A stretch of DNA of 64,000 bases from an uncultured Clostridia bacterium (GTDB taxonomy: Bacteria; Bacillota; Clostridia; TANB77; CAG-508), in contig CAKPHG010000001.1 of the NCBI GenBank assembly GCA_934157035.1, forward strand, positions 62,001 to 126,000, given 5' to 3'. The position numbers and the translations under genes are program-made. The notes under the pieces are model-generated. The model ran no database searches. It was not told where the DNA came from and saw only the letters and a list, made by a program, of their open reading frames with translations. Positions 7,566-15,789 of the stretch are shown piece by piece (position 1 is the stretch's first letter; each line of letters starts with the position of its first letter).

Positions 7566-7693
7566 GTATTTTACCTCCGTATCAATAGTTATTGACTACA
7601 AGTTGCCTTAGACAAATTAATAAATCATAGCAATATTATATCATCTTTCTATAAAAAAGTAAATATGCAAACTCTTTTTTGTATAAATAAAAT

Positions 7694-7729
7694 AAAAGAA
7701 TAGTCTTTTATTGAAGTCCCTATTCTTTT
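7694..7729 (-). terminator. Terminator after the RelE/ParE operon
   Basis: Perfect 10-bp stem AAAAGAATAG / CTATTCTTTT, 20 bases after the toxin stop. The A/T-rich stem gives a T-run on either strand. Confidence 0.6.
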
Positions 7730-7749
7730 ATTCCGTTTTTTATGTTATT

Positions 7750-8061
7750 TTAGTTAATATCTTTTTTTAATCTATTTAATGCTTTATTTATATCTAATCT
7801 AGTATGTAAAACTGCTAAAATCACAACATCGTTACCTTTTATGTGATATATAATTCTATGCTTTTTATATATCATTTGTCTTATTTCATAACTTGATATA
7901 ACAAACTCTATCTTTTTACCCATTTCTGGCATAGTTTCTAATATGTCAGTATAATCTATTAATTTTGACATATATGATTTTGCAGTATTCTCTGTATCTT
8001 CTCTTACCTCATCTATAAATTCTGTAATATGTGATATTGCCATATCAGTCCAAATTACCAT
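7750..8061 (-). CDS. RelE/ParE-family toxin
   Basis: Toxin of a type II toxin-antitoxin system, 103 residues. The RelE/ParE fold signature is visible: an N-terminal helix pair, then KKIEFVISSYEIRQMIYKKHRIIYHIKGNDVVILAVLH in pieces, ending in a helix with DINKALNRL. Family members either cleave mRNA on ribosomes or poison gyrase; sequence alone does not decide which. Its ATG overlaps the end of the upstream antitoxin gene by 7 bases, typical for such operons. It stands in the accessory region between two cotJC copies. Confidence 0.82.
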   Translation of the reverse strand: MVIWTDMAISHITEFIDEVREDTENTAKSYMSKLIDYTDILETMPEMGKKIEFVISSYEIRQMIYKKHRIIYHIKGNDVVILAVLHTRLDINKALNRLKKDIN

Positions 8062-8231
8062 TTATTTATAATCTCCTTTACTTCAGCTGATGTTTTTGTA
8101 TTTCCTTCCTCCATATCTTTTATACCTTTTTTTATTTCCAATTGCATATAAAGAGCATATAGGATTTCTTCATAACTTTTTGTTTCATCTATACTTTGAA
8201 CTGTATTTAAAATTAATTGTTTATCACTCAT
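8055..8231 (-). CDS. Antitoxin of the RelE/ParE pair
   Basis: A 58-residue acidic protein starting MSDKQLILNTVQSIDETK, with a helical middle and a C-terminal part (EGNTKTSAEVKEIINKW) of the kind that wraps around a RelE/ParE toxin. GAGGTG lies ahead of the ATG. It precedes and overlaps the toxin gene by 7 bases, which, with its size, is the main evidence for its role. No DNA-binding motif is obvious. Confidence 0.7.
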   Translation of the reverse strand: MSDKQLILNTVQSIDETKSYEEILYALYMQLEIKKGIKDMEEGNTKTSAEVKEIINKW

Positions 8232-8769
8232 ATATAATCACCTCTGTTTTTTTATTTATTTTACCATATTTTTTTGATTTTTACCACTATTATATCAAGT
8301 TTTTTATTATTAATTTGTACTTTTATTTGAAATAATATAATGTGTACCTTTATCGTAATCTATTTTTACAGAAATTGTTCTATTATTACTTAATTGTATT
8401 TTCATTATTTTATGTTCTTCATTCATTATACCTTCTATGCAAGAAACAGATTCAAAGTTAGTATCAGAAACTTCATTATAGTATATTAGATTTACGTTTG
8501 TCTTTTGGACTTTGTTGTGATTTGGCAACTTATCCGTCTAATAAGCCTTAATATCAAGTTCTTGTTCATAGAGCCACAATTTTGCTATTGCTTCTTTTCA
8601 CACTCCATTACTGGTTTATGCTTTGCAAGTTGCTATTGAGTTCGCGACAAATACGCCTCTTGGGACTTTTTCCCTAGATTTATGACATGCCCGTCATACA
8701 AAATAGAGCAATTGATTGGCTCAATCGCCCTATTGGTCGGCATTTTATGAATTGATAACATCGTGGAGC
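8232..8769. other. Intergenic stretch with only weak reading frames
   Basis: Between the antitoxin and the cotJC fragment. Two minus-strand frames exist: 8310-8528 (72 codons, TTG start) and 8633-8761 (42 codons, MLSIHKMPTNRAIEPI..., no clear ribosome-binding site). Neither is recognised. The part 8530-8769 looks less A/T-rich than its surroundings, which hints at imported DNA. It ends abruptly where homology to cotJC begins. Confidence 0.35.
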
Positions 8770-9193
8770 CTACGAACTTGCTCATCTTGAAATGGTCGGA
8801 AGCTTAGTTCACCAACTAACTGATGGTGTTTGCCCTGAAGAATTAGAAAAAGCTGGACTTGGTGCATATTATACAGGCCATGGTGTAGATGTATATCCTA
8901 GCTCAGCCGCTGGTAATCCTTGGACAGCAAGTTATATAGCTGCTAAAGGTGACCCTATTGCAAATCCTCAAGAAGACTTGGCAGCAGAACAAAAAGCTAG
9001 AGCGACTTATGAAAAATTAATTGATCTTTCAAAAGATGACCCTGAAGTTTTGGATGTTCTTCGTTTCTTACGTCAAAGAGAAATTGTTCACTTTCAAAGA
9101 TTCGGTAAAGCTCTTCGCAGTGTTCAAGATAAGTTAGCTGAAAAGAAATTTTATATGGCTAACTGCACTAAAAAATGTGTGATTAATTTTTAA
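8770..9193 (+). pseudogene. Second cotJC copy, lacking its N-terminal third
   Basis: From about 8770 the frame reads ELAHLEMVGSLVHQLTDG and continues to the end of CotJC, matching the intact copy at 4835-5452 throughout with substitutions and a slightly different tail (KKCVINF). About the first 70 residues, with the first metal-ligand helix, are absent, and foreign sequence stands in their place. An internal ATG at 8792 leaves 133 residues without the full ferritin-like core, so it should not be functional. It is a diverged paralogue, not a recent duplicate. Confidence 0.85.
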
Positions 9194-9270
9194 AACAATA
9201 TTCGAATAAATTTATATAAATTCTATTTTTTCGAGAGCTTAAACACATTTAAATTTATTTTATATAAAAA

Positions 9271-9306
9271 TGGCGGAAATTTATTTTAAATTTCCACCAT
9301 TTTTTA
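9271..9306. terminator. Bidirectional terminator between cotJC copy 2 and ychF
   Basis: TGGCGGAAATTTA pairs with TAAATTTCCACCA (one mismatch) and is followed by six or more T. It separates two convergent genes. Confidence 0.65.
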
Positions 9307-9326
9307 TTTAATTTTTAATTACTCTT

Positions 9327-10418
9327 TTATACATTAAATCTAAACAATACTATATCTCCATCTTGCATTACATATTCTTTTCCTTCTGAACGAACTAAGC
9401 CTTTTTCTTTGCATGCAAGCATAGAGCCTTCTCTTATTAAATCATCATAAGAAACGACCTCTGCACGTATAAATCCTCTTTCTATATCTGAATGGATTTT
9501 TCCTGCAGCTTGTGGTGCTTTTGTTCCTTTCTTTATTGTCCAAGCTCTTACTTCTGGCTCTCCCGCTGTTAAGAAGCTCATTAAACCTAATAAATCATAA
9601 CTTGTTTTTACAACTTTGTCTAATCCAGATTCACTAAGTCCTAATGCTTCTAACATTTCTTTCTTATCGTCACCTTCTAAGCTAGATAATTCTTCTTCTA
9701 TTCTTACGCAAAGTGGAATTACTTTTGCATTTTCTGTTTTAGCAAATTCTTCTACTTGTTTTACCATTTCATCATTTTCTGCATTCCCAATTTGTTCTTC
9801 TGAAACATTTGCTATATATAATACTGGTTTTGAAGTAAGTAAATATAAATCTTTTATTTGTTCTTTTTCTTCATCTGTAAGTTCTACTGTCCTTGCACAT
9901 TTTCCTTGTTCTAACACTACTTTTATTTTTTCTAATACAGCTATTTCGTCTGCTGCTTTTTTATCTGCTTTTAAACGTTTTTTAGCACTATCTAATCTTT
10001 TATCAACCATCTCCATATCTGCAAAAATAAGTTCTAAATTGATAGTTTCTATATCTCTTAAAGGAGCTATACTTCCATCTACATGGACAATATTTGAATC
10101 TTCAAAGCATCTTACAACATGTGCTATTGCATCTACTTCTCTAATATGTGATAAGAATTTATTACCTAAACCTTCTCCTTTGCTTGCTCCTTTTACCAAA
10201 CCTGCAATATCAACAAATTCTATTATTGCATGTGTTGTTTTTTCTGGTTTATACATTTGAGTTAATTTATCTAATCTTTCATCTGGTACAGGTACAACCC
10301 CTACATTTGGTTCTATTGTACAAAATGGATAATTTGCACATTCTGCTCCTGCATTTGTTATACTATTAAATAATGTTGATTTTCCTACATTTGGAAGTCC
10401 TACTATTCCTATTTTCAT
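9327..10418 (-). CDS. ychF: Redox-responsive ATPase YchF (Obg family)
   Basis: Translation-associated P-loop ATPase, 363 residues, the normal family length. Walker A is GLPNVGKST near the start; switch II is DIAGLVKGASKGEG; the coiled middle and the C-terminal TGS domain (from about 280, ending EYVMQDGDIVLFRFNV) follow. YchF prefers ATP to GTP and associates with ribosomes. AAGGA precedes the ATG. It is a single gene, converging on the cotJC fragment and divergent from the small toxin-like locus. Confidence 0.96.
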   Translation of the reverse strand: MKIGIVGLPNVGKSTLFNSITNAGAECANYPFCTIEPNVGVVPVPDERLDKLTQMYKPEKTTHAIIEFVDIAGLVKGASKGEGLGNKFLSHIREVDAIAHVVRCFEDSNIVHVDGSIAPLRDIETINLELIFADMEMVDKRLDSAKKRLKADKKAADEIAVLEKIKVVLEQGKCARTVELTDEEKEQIKDLYLLTSKPVLYIANVSEEQIGNAENDEMVKQVEEFAKTENAKVIPLCVRIEEELSSLEGDDKKEMLEALGLSESGLDKVVKTSYDLLGLMSFLTAGEPEVRAWTIKKGTKAPQAAGKIHSDIERGFIRAEVVSYDDLIREGSMLACKEKGLVRSEGKEYVMQDGDIVLFRFNV

Positions 10419-10599
10419 TTTATATATCCTTCTTTCTAACTTTTTGGAGCAATTACGGAGCAGATATGCGAAAAGTATAGCTGCAATAGTAATGCTCTTT
10501 TTATATAATTCGATTTATTTGATTTTAATTTAACATAACTTTTAGAATTTTTCAAGTATTAAGCTTAAAAAATATTGCGAATTTTTGTTCTTTTTTATA

Positions 10600-10628
10600 T
10601 TGATTTTTATAAAATACTATGTTATACT
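10600..10628 (+). promoter_or_regulatory. Promoter of the small hydrophobic peptide mRNA
   Basis: TTGATT (10600-10605), 17-base spacer, TATACT (10623-10628). Transcription would start near 10635 and end at the hairpin at 10828-10872, giving about 240 bases. Confidence 0.6.
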
Positions 10629-10711
10629 AACTAGCATAGAAAATGAAGATAAGCAGATGTGGTTTGCCACTTTTAATTCGTGACATACGTCATGAGTGAG
10701 GAGGTGGTGCT

Positions 10712-10822
10712 ATGATAGAAGCTATTTTATTAGAAATAATATATCTACTTTTATTTTGCTTAGTTGTCGAAACTATTATAGTATTTGCCTTAATTATACT
10801 GGTTATAATTTTAAGCAAATAG
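10712..10822 (+). CDS. Small hydrophobic peptide, candidate type I toxin (36 aa)
   Basis: A 36-residue peptide, MIEAILLEIIYLLLFCLVV onward, almost entirely hydrophobic with only two glutamates near the start, one more in the middle and a terminal lysine: a single membrane-spanning helix. AGGAGGTGG lies at a good distance from the ATG. The gene has its own promoter, a leader of about 77 bases with a GTGG-TTTG-CCAC hairpin (10659-10670), and a terminator only 6 bases after the stop. A converging promoter lies on the other strand. This is the layout of Fst/par-type type I toxin-antitoxin loci, although the peptide is not recognisably Fst. Confidence 0.55.
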   Translation: MIEAILLEIIYLLLFCLVVETIIVFALIILVIILSK

Positions 10823-10827
10823 ACAAT

Positions 10828-10872
10828 AAAAAAACACATCTGTAACTTGCCCAGTTCGGTGTGTTTTTTTAC
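10828..10872. terminator. Bidirectional terminator of the convergent RNA pair
   Basis: AAAAAAACACA pairs with TGTGTTTTTTT around a GC-richer loop. A-run and T-run make it work on both strands, as shared terminators of convergent RNA I/RNA II pairs do. Confidence 0.7.
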
Positions 10873-10913
10873 ATATCAATTTGGTAAACCACGTTTGTGG
10901 ATCTCCATTTTCT
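10828..10913 (-). ncRNA. Candidate antisense RNA (antitoxin) to the small peptide mRNA
   Basis: A minus-strand RNA of about 85 bases is predicted from the promoter at 10920-10948 to the shared terminator. It contains the hairpin CCAC-AAAC-GTGG (10889-10900). Its CAAAC can pair with GUUUG in the loop region of the mRNA leader hairpin at 10659-10670, and the terminator regions are fully complementary. No reading frame is present in it. The RNA is inferred from signals only. Confidence 0.5.
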
Positions 10914-10919
10914 ATTTTT

Positions 10920-10948
10920 ATTATACACAGATTATACAAAAAAGTCAA
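10920..10948 (-). promoter_or_regulatory. Near-consensus promoter pointing into the toxin mRNA
   Basis: On the minus strand TTGACT, 17 bases, TATAAT. It points towards the terminator at 10828-10872 and has no coding gene downstream, so its product must be a short RNA. The rest of 10949-11161 shows nothing but the promoter-like TATAAT before the methyltransferase. Confidence 0.65.
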
Positions 10949-11161
10949 TTTTTTTATAAATCTTTTTCTCTGTTAATTGATTTCATATCTATCTGTTCTA
11001 TTAGTTTAAATAGAAACATCTTTGGAGCAGTTAAACAACAGCTTACAAACTAAATCCTCTTTCTAAAATAATTATATATGAATTATTATTAAATTTCAAT
11101 GGGAGTATATGAAATATTATAAATTTCGTGTATAATTTATATATAAAATAAGGAGGAAATT

Positions 11162-11965
11162 ATGAGTAATAATTGGAATTTAGAAAAATTAAAAAAGCAA
11201 GCAATTGGAAATCAAAACTTTGATGATTATGTATTAAATGAATCTGGGATATTAGAATATGATGATTTAAAAGTTTTAGATATTGGATGTTCTAATGGAT
11301 TTAAGACAAAATTGTTATTTGATAAATATAATAATATAACGCATATTACAGGAATAGACATTGATAACAATGCAATAAATGAAGCAAGAGAAATTTTTAA
11401 AGAAAATAAGAAATATGAATTTGAATTAAAAAGTATTGATGAACTAGATGACGATCTAAAGTACGATATAATAAATTTATCCTATGTTTTGCAACATTTA
11501 GAAAATCCACAAGAAATTTTAATAAAATTGAAAAATGTGCTTACTGATAGAGGAATAATAATCATAAAAGTACCAGATGATAGTTTTAAATTTTGTTATC
11601 CAGATAAAAAAGATTTATTACACAAAATATTTAATTTGTATGAAAAAGAAATTATGAAAAAACAAAATATAACAAAATATACTGATAGATATATAGGTAA
11701 AAAAGTATATAATTATCTTGTTGAAAGTAACTATAATAATATTAGATTATATTATTCCGTTAGTGATACTATTGGTAAAACACATGAACAAAGATTAAGT
11801 TTTTTTGATAGCTCCATTGGGTTCAGAAGTGCTATAAATAAAACAAATGTATCAGCACAAGTAAAAAGTGAAATGGAAAAACTACTGAATGAATTAAAAA
11901 AAGAATTTGAAAAGGAAGATTTTTATTATACAATGACAGTTCTTTACTATATTGGAAGTAAATAA
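11162..11965 (+). CDS. Class I SAM-dependent methyltransferase
   Basis: A 267-residue methyltransferase. Motif I is VLDIGCSNGFKTK, the acidic strand-2 motif ITGIDIDNNAI binds the ribose of S-adenosylmethionine, and INLSYVLQHLENP with a following PDDSF matches motifs IV-V. The C-terminal 100 residues carry no clear substrate domain. AAGGAGG precedes the ATG. It lies 23 bases before a broken C39-like peptidase gene on the same strand, suggesting a small two-gene operon. Substrate unknown; small molecule or peptide both fit. Confidence 0.85.
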   Translation: MSNNWNLEKLKKQAIGNQNFDDYVLNESGILEYDDLKVLDIGCSNGFKTKLLFDKYNNITHITGIDIDNNAINEAREIFKENKKYEFELKSIDELDDDLKYDIINLSYVLQHLENPQEILIKLKNVLTDRGIIIIKVPDDSFKFCYPDKKDLLHKIFNLYEKEIMKKQNITKYTDRYIGKKVYNYLVESNYNNIRLYYSVSDTIGKTHEQRLSFFDSSIGFRSAINKTNVSAQVKSEMEKLLNELKKEFEKEDFYYTMTVLYYIGSK

Positions 11966-11988
11966 CATATATATTTTGGGAAATTTAA

Positions 11989-12596
11989 ATGAATACTAAC
12001 AGAATAATATATAAACAAAAAGACTTTCAGCTAGATGAAATAGAAAAATTTTCAAACTTAGATTGGAGCTTAGAAAGATTTGGATGTGGACCTACCTCAA
12101 TTGCAAATATATTAGTTAATTATGGTTATAATGTTACGCCTGTAGCTATAGTAAAAAAATATTGTTTAATAATCAAGGAAAATTTGATGATACATTTTTA
12201 AGAAATAGAGGTATTAATGATAAGGGATTAATATATTGTTTAGATAGGTTAATTCAAGAAGATAAAATGAATATTGACTATGAAATAGTAAAAATAAATT
12301 TTGCAAATCCAAATAATCAAAAAGATAAAATTATTAATCTGGTAAAAAAAGGAAACATGGCTATTATTCATGTAGGATCATCTGTAATAAGTCCTTTAAC
12401 ATTTTCTAAAAATGGGCATTATTTAGTAATCAGTGATATAGATAAAAATGAAAATTTCTATGTGATTAATTCTAATAAAACTGGTGATGATCAAATAGGA
12501 GTTCCATTTGATTATGACACTATCATTAAGAATATGACAGGAAGAAAAGATTCATTTAATTTTTTGTTTATAAAAAAACTAAGTTATGATTCTTAA
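11989..12596 (+). pseudogene. C39-like cysteine peptidase, frameshifted
   Basis: Two overlapping frames together make one papain-like C39-type protein of about 200 residues. The first frame (11989-12201) holds the catalytic cysteine motif FGCGPTSIANIL. The second (read from about 12162 to 12596) continues with NNQGKFDDTFLRNRGI, a MAIIHVG strand, the catalytic histidine motif NGHYLVISD and NSNKTGDDQ. A one-base change in the A/T run near 12155-12163 separates them. Either the gene is recently inactivated, or this is an assembly error in a homopolymer. Partner of the upstream methyltransferase. Confidence 0.75.
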
Positions 12597-12688
12597 GGGT
12601 ATGGGAATTTCCATATAAGAATTTATATGGTAGTATAAATTCAGTGCTGGCTAGACAAGAATATTACTCCCAAATTAAGGAAAATATA

Positions 12689-12730
12689 AAAAGAGGATTA
12701 AATTATTTTGATAATTTTTTCCTCTTTATT
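12689..12730 (+). terminator. Terminator after the methyltransferase/peptidase pair
   Basis: AAAAGAGGATTAAATTAT pairs with ATAATTTTTTCCTCTTT (imperfect), followed by T-rich sequence. Confidence 0.55.
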
Positions 12731-12738
12731 ATATAAAA

Positions 12739-12770
12739 TAAAAACTTACGAGCTTAATTGTTCGTAAGTT
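12739..12770 (-). terminator. Terminator of tRNA-Thr
   Basis: On the minus strand AACTTACGA / TCGTAAGTT with a 10-base loop, followed by TTTTATTTT. It begins 10 bases after the tRNA CCA end. Confidence 0.7.
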
Positions 12771-12779
12771 GATTTCAAA

Positions 12780-12855
12780 TGGAGCTACTAACCAGGATCG
12801 AACTGGTGACCTCTACCTTACCAAGGTAGCACTCTACCTACTGAGCTATAGTAGC
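12780..12855 (-). tRNA. tRNA-Thr (anticodon GGT)
   Basis: Full cloverleaf on the minus strand: acceptor GCTACTA/TAGTAGC, D-arm GCTC...GAGT, anticodon stem CTACC/GGTAG with loop TTGGTAA (anticodon GGT), T-arm ACCAG/CTGGT with TTCGATC loop, and an encoded CCA end (12780-12782). A hairpin GAGGCATG/CATGCCTC (12881-12928) separates it from sigH. Confidence 0.96.
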
Positions 12856-12936
12856 GTATATTATTTTTGAAAACAAAGTCGAGGCATGAAAAGTTTCCTA
12901 AAATGTCTAAAAATACTAATCATGCCTCTTTTGTTC

Positions 12937-13581
12937 TTATGCTTCATCTCCTATACTTTTTATTGCTTTCTTTCTTATTCTTTGAATAGCATTATCTATT
13001 GATTTTACAGGAGCATCTAATTTTTCTGCAATTTGAACATAGCTTTCTCCTTGCATATATCTATTTAATACCTTTTTTTCGAAATCACTTAAAGATTTAT
13101 CTATAGCAACTTCGACTGTTTTATAGTATTCTTTTTTAGTTATTGTATCTAATGGATCTTCCATTTGATGAGCATTCAATACATCTAATACAGATGTATC
13201 GTCATCGTCCTCATATGCATTTGTATTTAAAGATAAATATGAATTAAGTGGCATATGTTTTTGTCTATTAGATGATTTTATTGCTGTAATTAGTTGTCTT
13301 TCTATACATAAGTTAGCAAATGTTTTAAAAGAATTTTGCATATCTGGATTATAATTTTTTATTGCTTTAAACAATCCTATTAAACCTTCTTGTACTATAT
13401 CTTCTTTTTCTGCACCAATCATAAAGAATTTGCTTACTTTCATATTAACTAATTCTTTATATTTTTCAATAAGAAACTCAAGAGCAAGTTTATCACCAGA
13501 CTTAATTACAGTAATTAAGTCTTCATCACTCATGTTTTTATAATTGTCTGTAACTGAAAAATATAGGTTACTCTTTTTCAT
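12937..13581 (-). CDS. sigH: Sporulation/stationary-phase sigma factor SigH
   Basis: RNA polymerase sigma factor of the SigH (Spo0H) type, 214 residues, normal length. Region 2 is seen in LVNMKVSKFFMIGAEKEDI and QEGLIGLFKAI (core binding and -10 contact); region 4 near the end has FEKKVLNRYMQGESY followed by a helix-turn-helix (IAEKLDAPVKSIDNAI). The linker with MPLNSYLSLN is typical of SigH. SigH drives early sporulation genes. AAAGGGG stands before the ATG. Divergent from rqcH. Confidence 0.92.
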   Translation of the reverse strand: MKKSNLYFSVTDNYKNMSDEDLITVIKSGDKLALEFLIEKYKELVNMKVSKFFMIGAEKEDIVQEGLIGLFKAIKNYNPDMQNSFKTFANLCIERQLITAIKSSNRQKHMPLNSYLSLNTNAYEDDDDTSVLDVLNAHQMEDPLDTITKKEYYKTVEVAIDKSLSDFEKKVLNRYMQGESYVQIAEKLDAPVKSIDNAIQRIRKKAIKSIGDEA

Positions 13582-13663
13582 ATTGTTTTTTTATTCCCCT
13601 TTTGTTGAATTTCATTATTTAGCTGTATTATATGGCAGTTTTCCTTAGAATGTCAAGAGTTTT

Positions 13664-13692
13664 TTGACTTTTTATTGCTATTTTTTTATTAT
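13664..13692 (+). promoter_or_regulatory. Promoter of rqcH
   Basis: TTGACT (13664-13669), 17 bases, TATTAT (13687-13692), about 45 bases before the rqcH start. Confidence 0.55.
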
Positions 13693-13738
13693 TATATTAT
13701 AATTATAGAAAATTTTTAATTAAAAAGGAGTTTTACAT

Positions 13739-15442
13739 ATGGCTTTTGACGGAATAGTTTTAAAATCTGTAGTATCAGAATTAAATACTTGTTTAATAAA
13801 CGGAAAAATAAATAAAGTATACATGCCTAATTCAAATGAAATTTTATTAGGTATTTATTCTGGTGGAAAAAATTATTGTTTACTTTGTAACATCTCATCA
13901 AATAGTTATCGCATACATTTAACTACAACTAGCAAGCCAAATCCATTAAATGCTCCTAATTTTTGTATGCTACTTAGGAAACATTTAGTAGGTTTTAGAA
14001 TTGTAAATATTTCTACATTAAATTTAGAAAGAATTGTTACAATTGAGTTAGAAGGCTATAACGAACTAAATGATAAGTTAAGAAAAAAATTAATAATTGA
14101 ACTTATGGGAAAACATAGTAATATAATTTTGTTAAATGAAAGTAACAAGATTATAGATAGTATCAGGCATTTAGATATTTCTTCTGGTTCTCTTCGTGAT
14201 ATTTTACCTGCACGAGAATATATATTGCCAAATAATGATACTAAGTTAGATTTTTACAATGCTTCTAAAGAAGATTTTATTAATATTATTAATAGCGATA
14301 TTAATAAATCAGTTACCAATAATTACATTGGTTTTAGTAATAGTTTTGTATCTTCTATTTTAGAAAGTCTAAATATTTCTAATGATGATTTTTCAAAAAA
14401 CGACCTTTCTACTTTATATTATACTATTAAAACTATTTTACTTAACATTGAAACTAACAATGTTAAATTAATAAATTATAATACTAATGATTATGTAATA
14501 ACTAATTCAAATACTAAATCTTTACAAGTTAATTTTTTCTTAGACGATTTTTATAGTCAAAAAGAAGAAAAAGATAGTATTAATACTTATAGAAACAATC
14601 TTTTAAAATTAGTTCTAACTGCATTAAAAAAGATATCTAAAAAACTTGACAATATAAACATAAAATTAAAAGAATGTGATAACATGGATAAATATAGAAT
14701 TTATGGTGAACTTATAACTTCTAATTTGTATAAATTAGACTTTAATCAAAATGCCGAAAGTGTTGTTTTAGAAAATTATTATGACAATAATAACAATATC
14801 ACCATTCCTTTAGATAAAACAATTTCTATTTCTTACAATGCTAAAAAATTCTTTAAAAAATATCATAAATTAAAAAATACTTTAGAAATTGTAAGTGTTC
14901 AAAAACAAGACACTGAAAAAGAAATAGATTATTTAGAAAGTATAGTTTATGAATTAGAAAATGCTAACTCAATTTCTGATTTAGATGAAATTTATTTAGA
15001 AATTTCTGAAAATGGTATTTTCAAAGGAAAAGAAAAATCTAATATTAAAAAAAATAAAGTTAATAAGAAAAAAGTTCACGATGAATATGAACCAATTATC
15101 TATACTGTAGATGGTTTTACTTTATATGTTGGAAAAAATAATAAGCAAAATGATTATATAACTACTAAACTTGGAAAGAACGAAGATTATTGGTTTCATA
15201 CTAAAGATATTCGTGGAAGTCACTGTTTACTTAAATGTAATGGTAAAAATGTAAAAGAACATACCCTTGTAGCTTGTTGCCAAATAGCTGCATTTCATAG
15301 CAAAGCAAAACTTTCTTCAAATGTACCCGTTGACTATTGCTTTGCAAAATTTGTAAAAAAACCTAGTGGAAGTAAACCCGGTATGGTCATTTATACTAAC
15401 AATAAAACAATGAATGTCAATCCTACTTCAAAAGCTCTTTAA
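13739..15442 (+). CDS. rqcH: Ribosome quality control factor RqcH (NFACT family)
   Basis: RqcH recruits tRNA-Ala to stalled 50S subunits and drives alanine tailing of the blocked peptide. 567 residues, usual length. The NFACT-N domain starts MAFDGIVLKSVVSELN and contains DISSGSLRDILP. The middle (about 280-430) is helical coiled coil. The C-terminal NFACT-R domain has YVGKNNKQNDYITTK and DYWFHTKDIRGSHC. AAAGGAG precedes the ATG. Its functional partner rqcP lies at 61754-61990. Older databases call this fibronectin-binding protein. Confidence 0.94.
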   Translation: MAFDGIVLKSVVSELNTCLINGKINKVYMPNSNEILLGIYSGGKNYCLLCNISSNSYRIHLTTTSKPNPLNAPNFCMLLRKHLVGFRIVNISTLNLERIVTIELEGYNELNDKLRKKLIIELMGKHSNIILLNESNKIIDSIRHLDISSGSLRDILPAREYILPNNDTKLDFYNASKEDFINIINSDINKSVTNNYIGFSNSFVSSILESLNISNDDFSKNDLSTLYYTIKTILLNIETNNVKLINYNTNDYVITNSNTKSLQVNFFLDDFYSQKEEKDSINTYRNNLLKLVLTALKKISKKLDNINIKLKECDNMDKYRIYGELITSNLYKLDFNQNAESVVLENYYDNNNNITIPLDKTISISYNAKKFFKKYHKLKNTLEIVSVQKQDTEKEIDYLESIVYELENANSISDLDEIYLEISENGIFKGKEKSNIKKNKVNKKKVHDEYEPIIYTVDGFTLYVGKNNKQNDYITTKLGKNEDYWFHTKDIRGSHCLLKCNGKNVKEHTLVACCQIAAFHSKAKLSSNVPVDYCFAKFVKKPSGSKPGMVIYTNNKTMNVNPTSKAL

Positions 15443-15459
15443 ATTTCAGAAATAGAACG

Positions 15460-15534
15460 ATTAAACTATTAGGGACGGGGCAATTTAGTTTAGCTTTTTG
15501 TTAAACTAAATTGCCCCGTCCCTAATAGTTTAAT
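15460..15534. repeat. Perfect 33-bp inverted repeat with GGGACGGGG core
   Basis: Two exactly complementary 33-base arms (15460-15492 and 15502-15534) around a 9-base loop. The right arm runs into the stop codon of the minus-strand gene at 15530. One arm recurs almost unchanged at 52538-52570, and shorter related pieces occur at about 21930, 38525 and 42537. It can terminate both convergent genes, but its recurrence marks it as a dispersed repeat. Confidence 0.8.
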
Positions 15535-15775
15535 CTCTTACTTTATATTCTATCTTTTCCATAAATGGAAACATTTCATATACTCTTTTTTTAGTAAGCA
15601 TTTCCATTACTGGATGAGGATTTTTTTCATGAATTGATAAAAGTTTTTGTGTATAACAATTATCTGATGTTTTAAATAACATATATCTATTTCTTACATA
15701 GGTATAATATAATTCATATCCTTCATCTAATTCTTTTTCAAATCTTTCAAATGTATATTTTTCTTTTCCGTCCAT
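15530..15775 (-). CDS. Small hypothetical protein downstream of ligA (81 aa)
   Basis: No family recognised. An 81-residue charged protein with many aromatic residues (FERFEKELDEGYELYYTYVRNRY), probably alpha-beta. AAAGGGAG precedes its ATG, and it starts 14 bases after ligA on the same strand, so it should be cotranscribed with the ligase. Its stop codon lies inside the right arm of the palindromic repeat at 15460-15534. Confidence 0.6.
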   Translation of the reverse strand: MDGKEKYTFERFEKELDEGYELYYTYVRNRYMLFKTSDNCYTQKLLSIHEKNPHPVMEMLTKKRVYEMFPFMEKIEYKVRD

Positions 15776-15789
15776 TTTTTCTCCCTTTT

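Noticed and set aside
8310..8528. 72-codon minus-strand gene beside the toxin-antitoxin pair
   Set aside because: TTG start with a weak ribosome-binding site and no family; kept only as part of the intergenic description.
9616..10260. 214-codon plus-strand frame inside ychF
   Set aside because: Serine/phenylalanine-rich mirror of the strongly conserved ychF gene on the other strand.
12881..12928. Terminator of sigH formed by GAGGCATG/CATGCCTC
   Set aside because: The loop is over 30 bases and the T-run lies on the wrong strand for sigH; not listed as a separate terminator.
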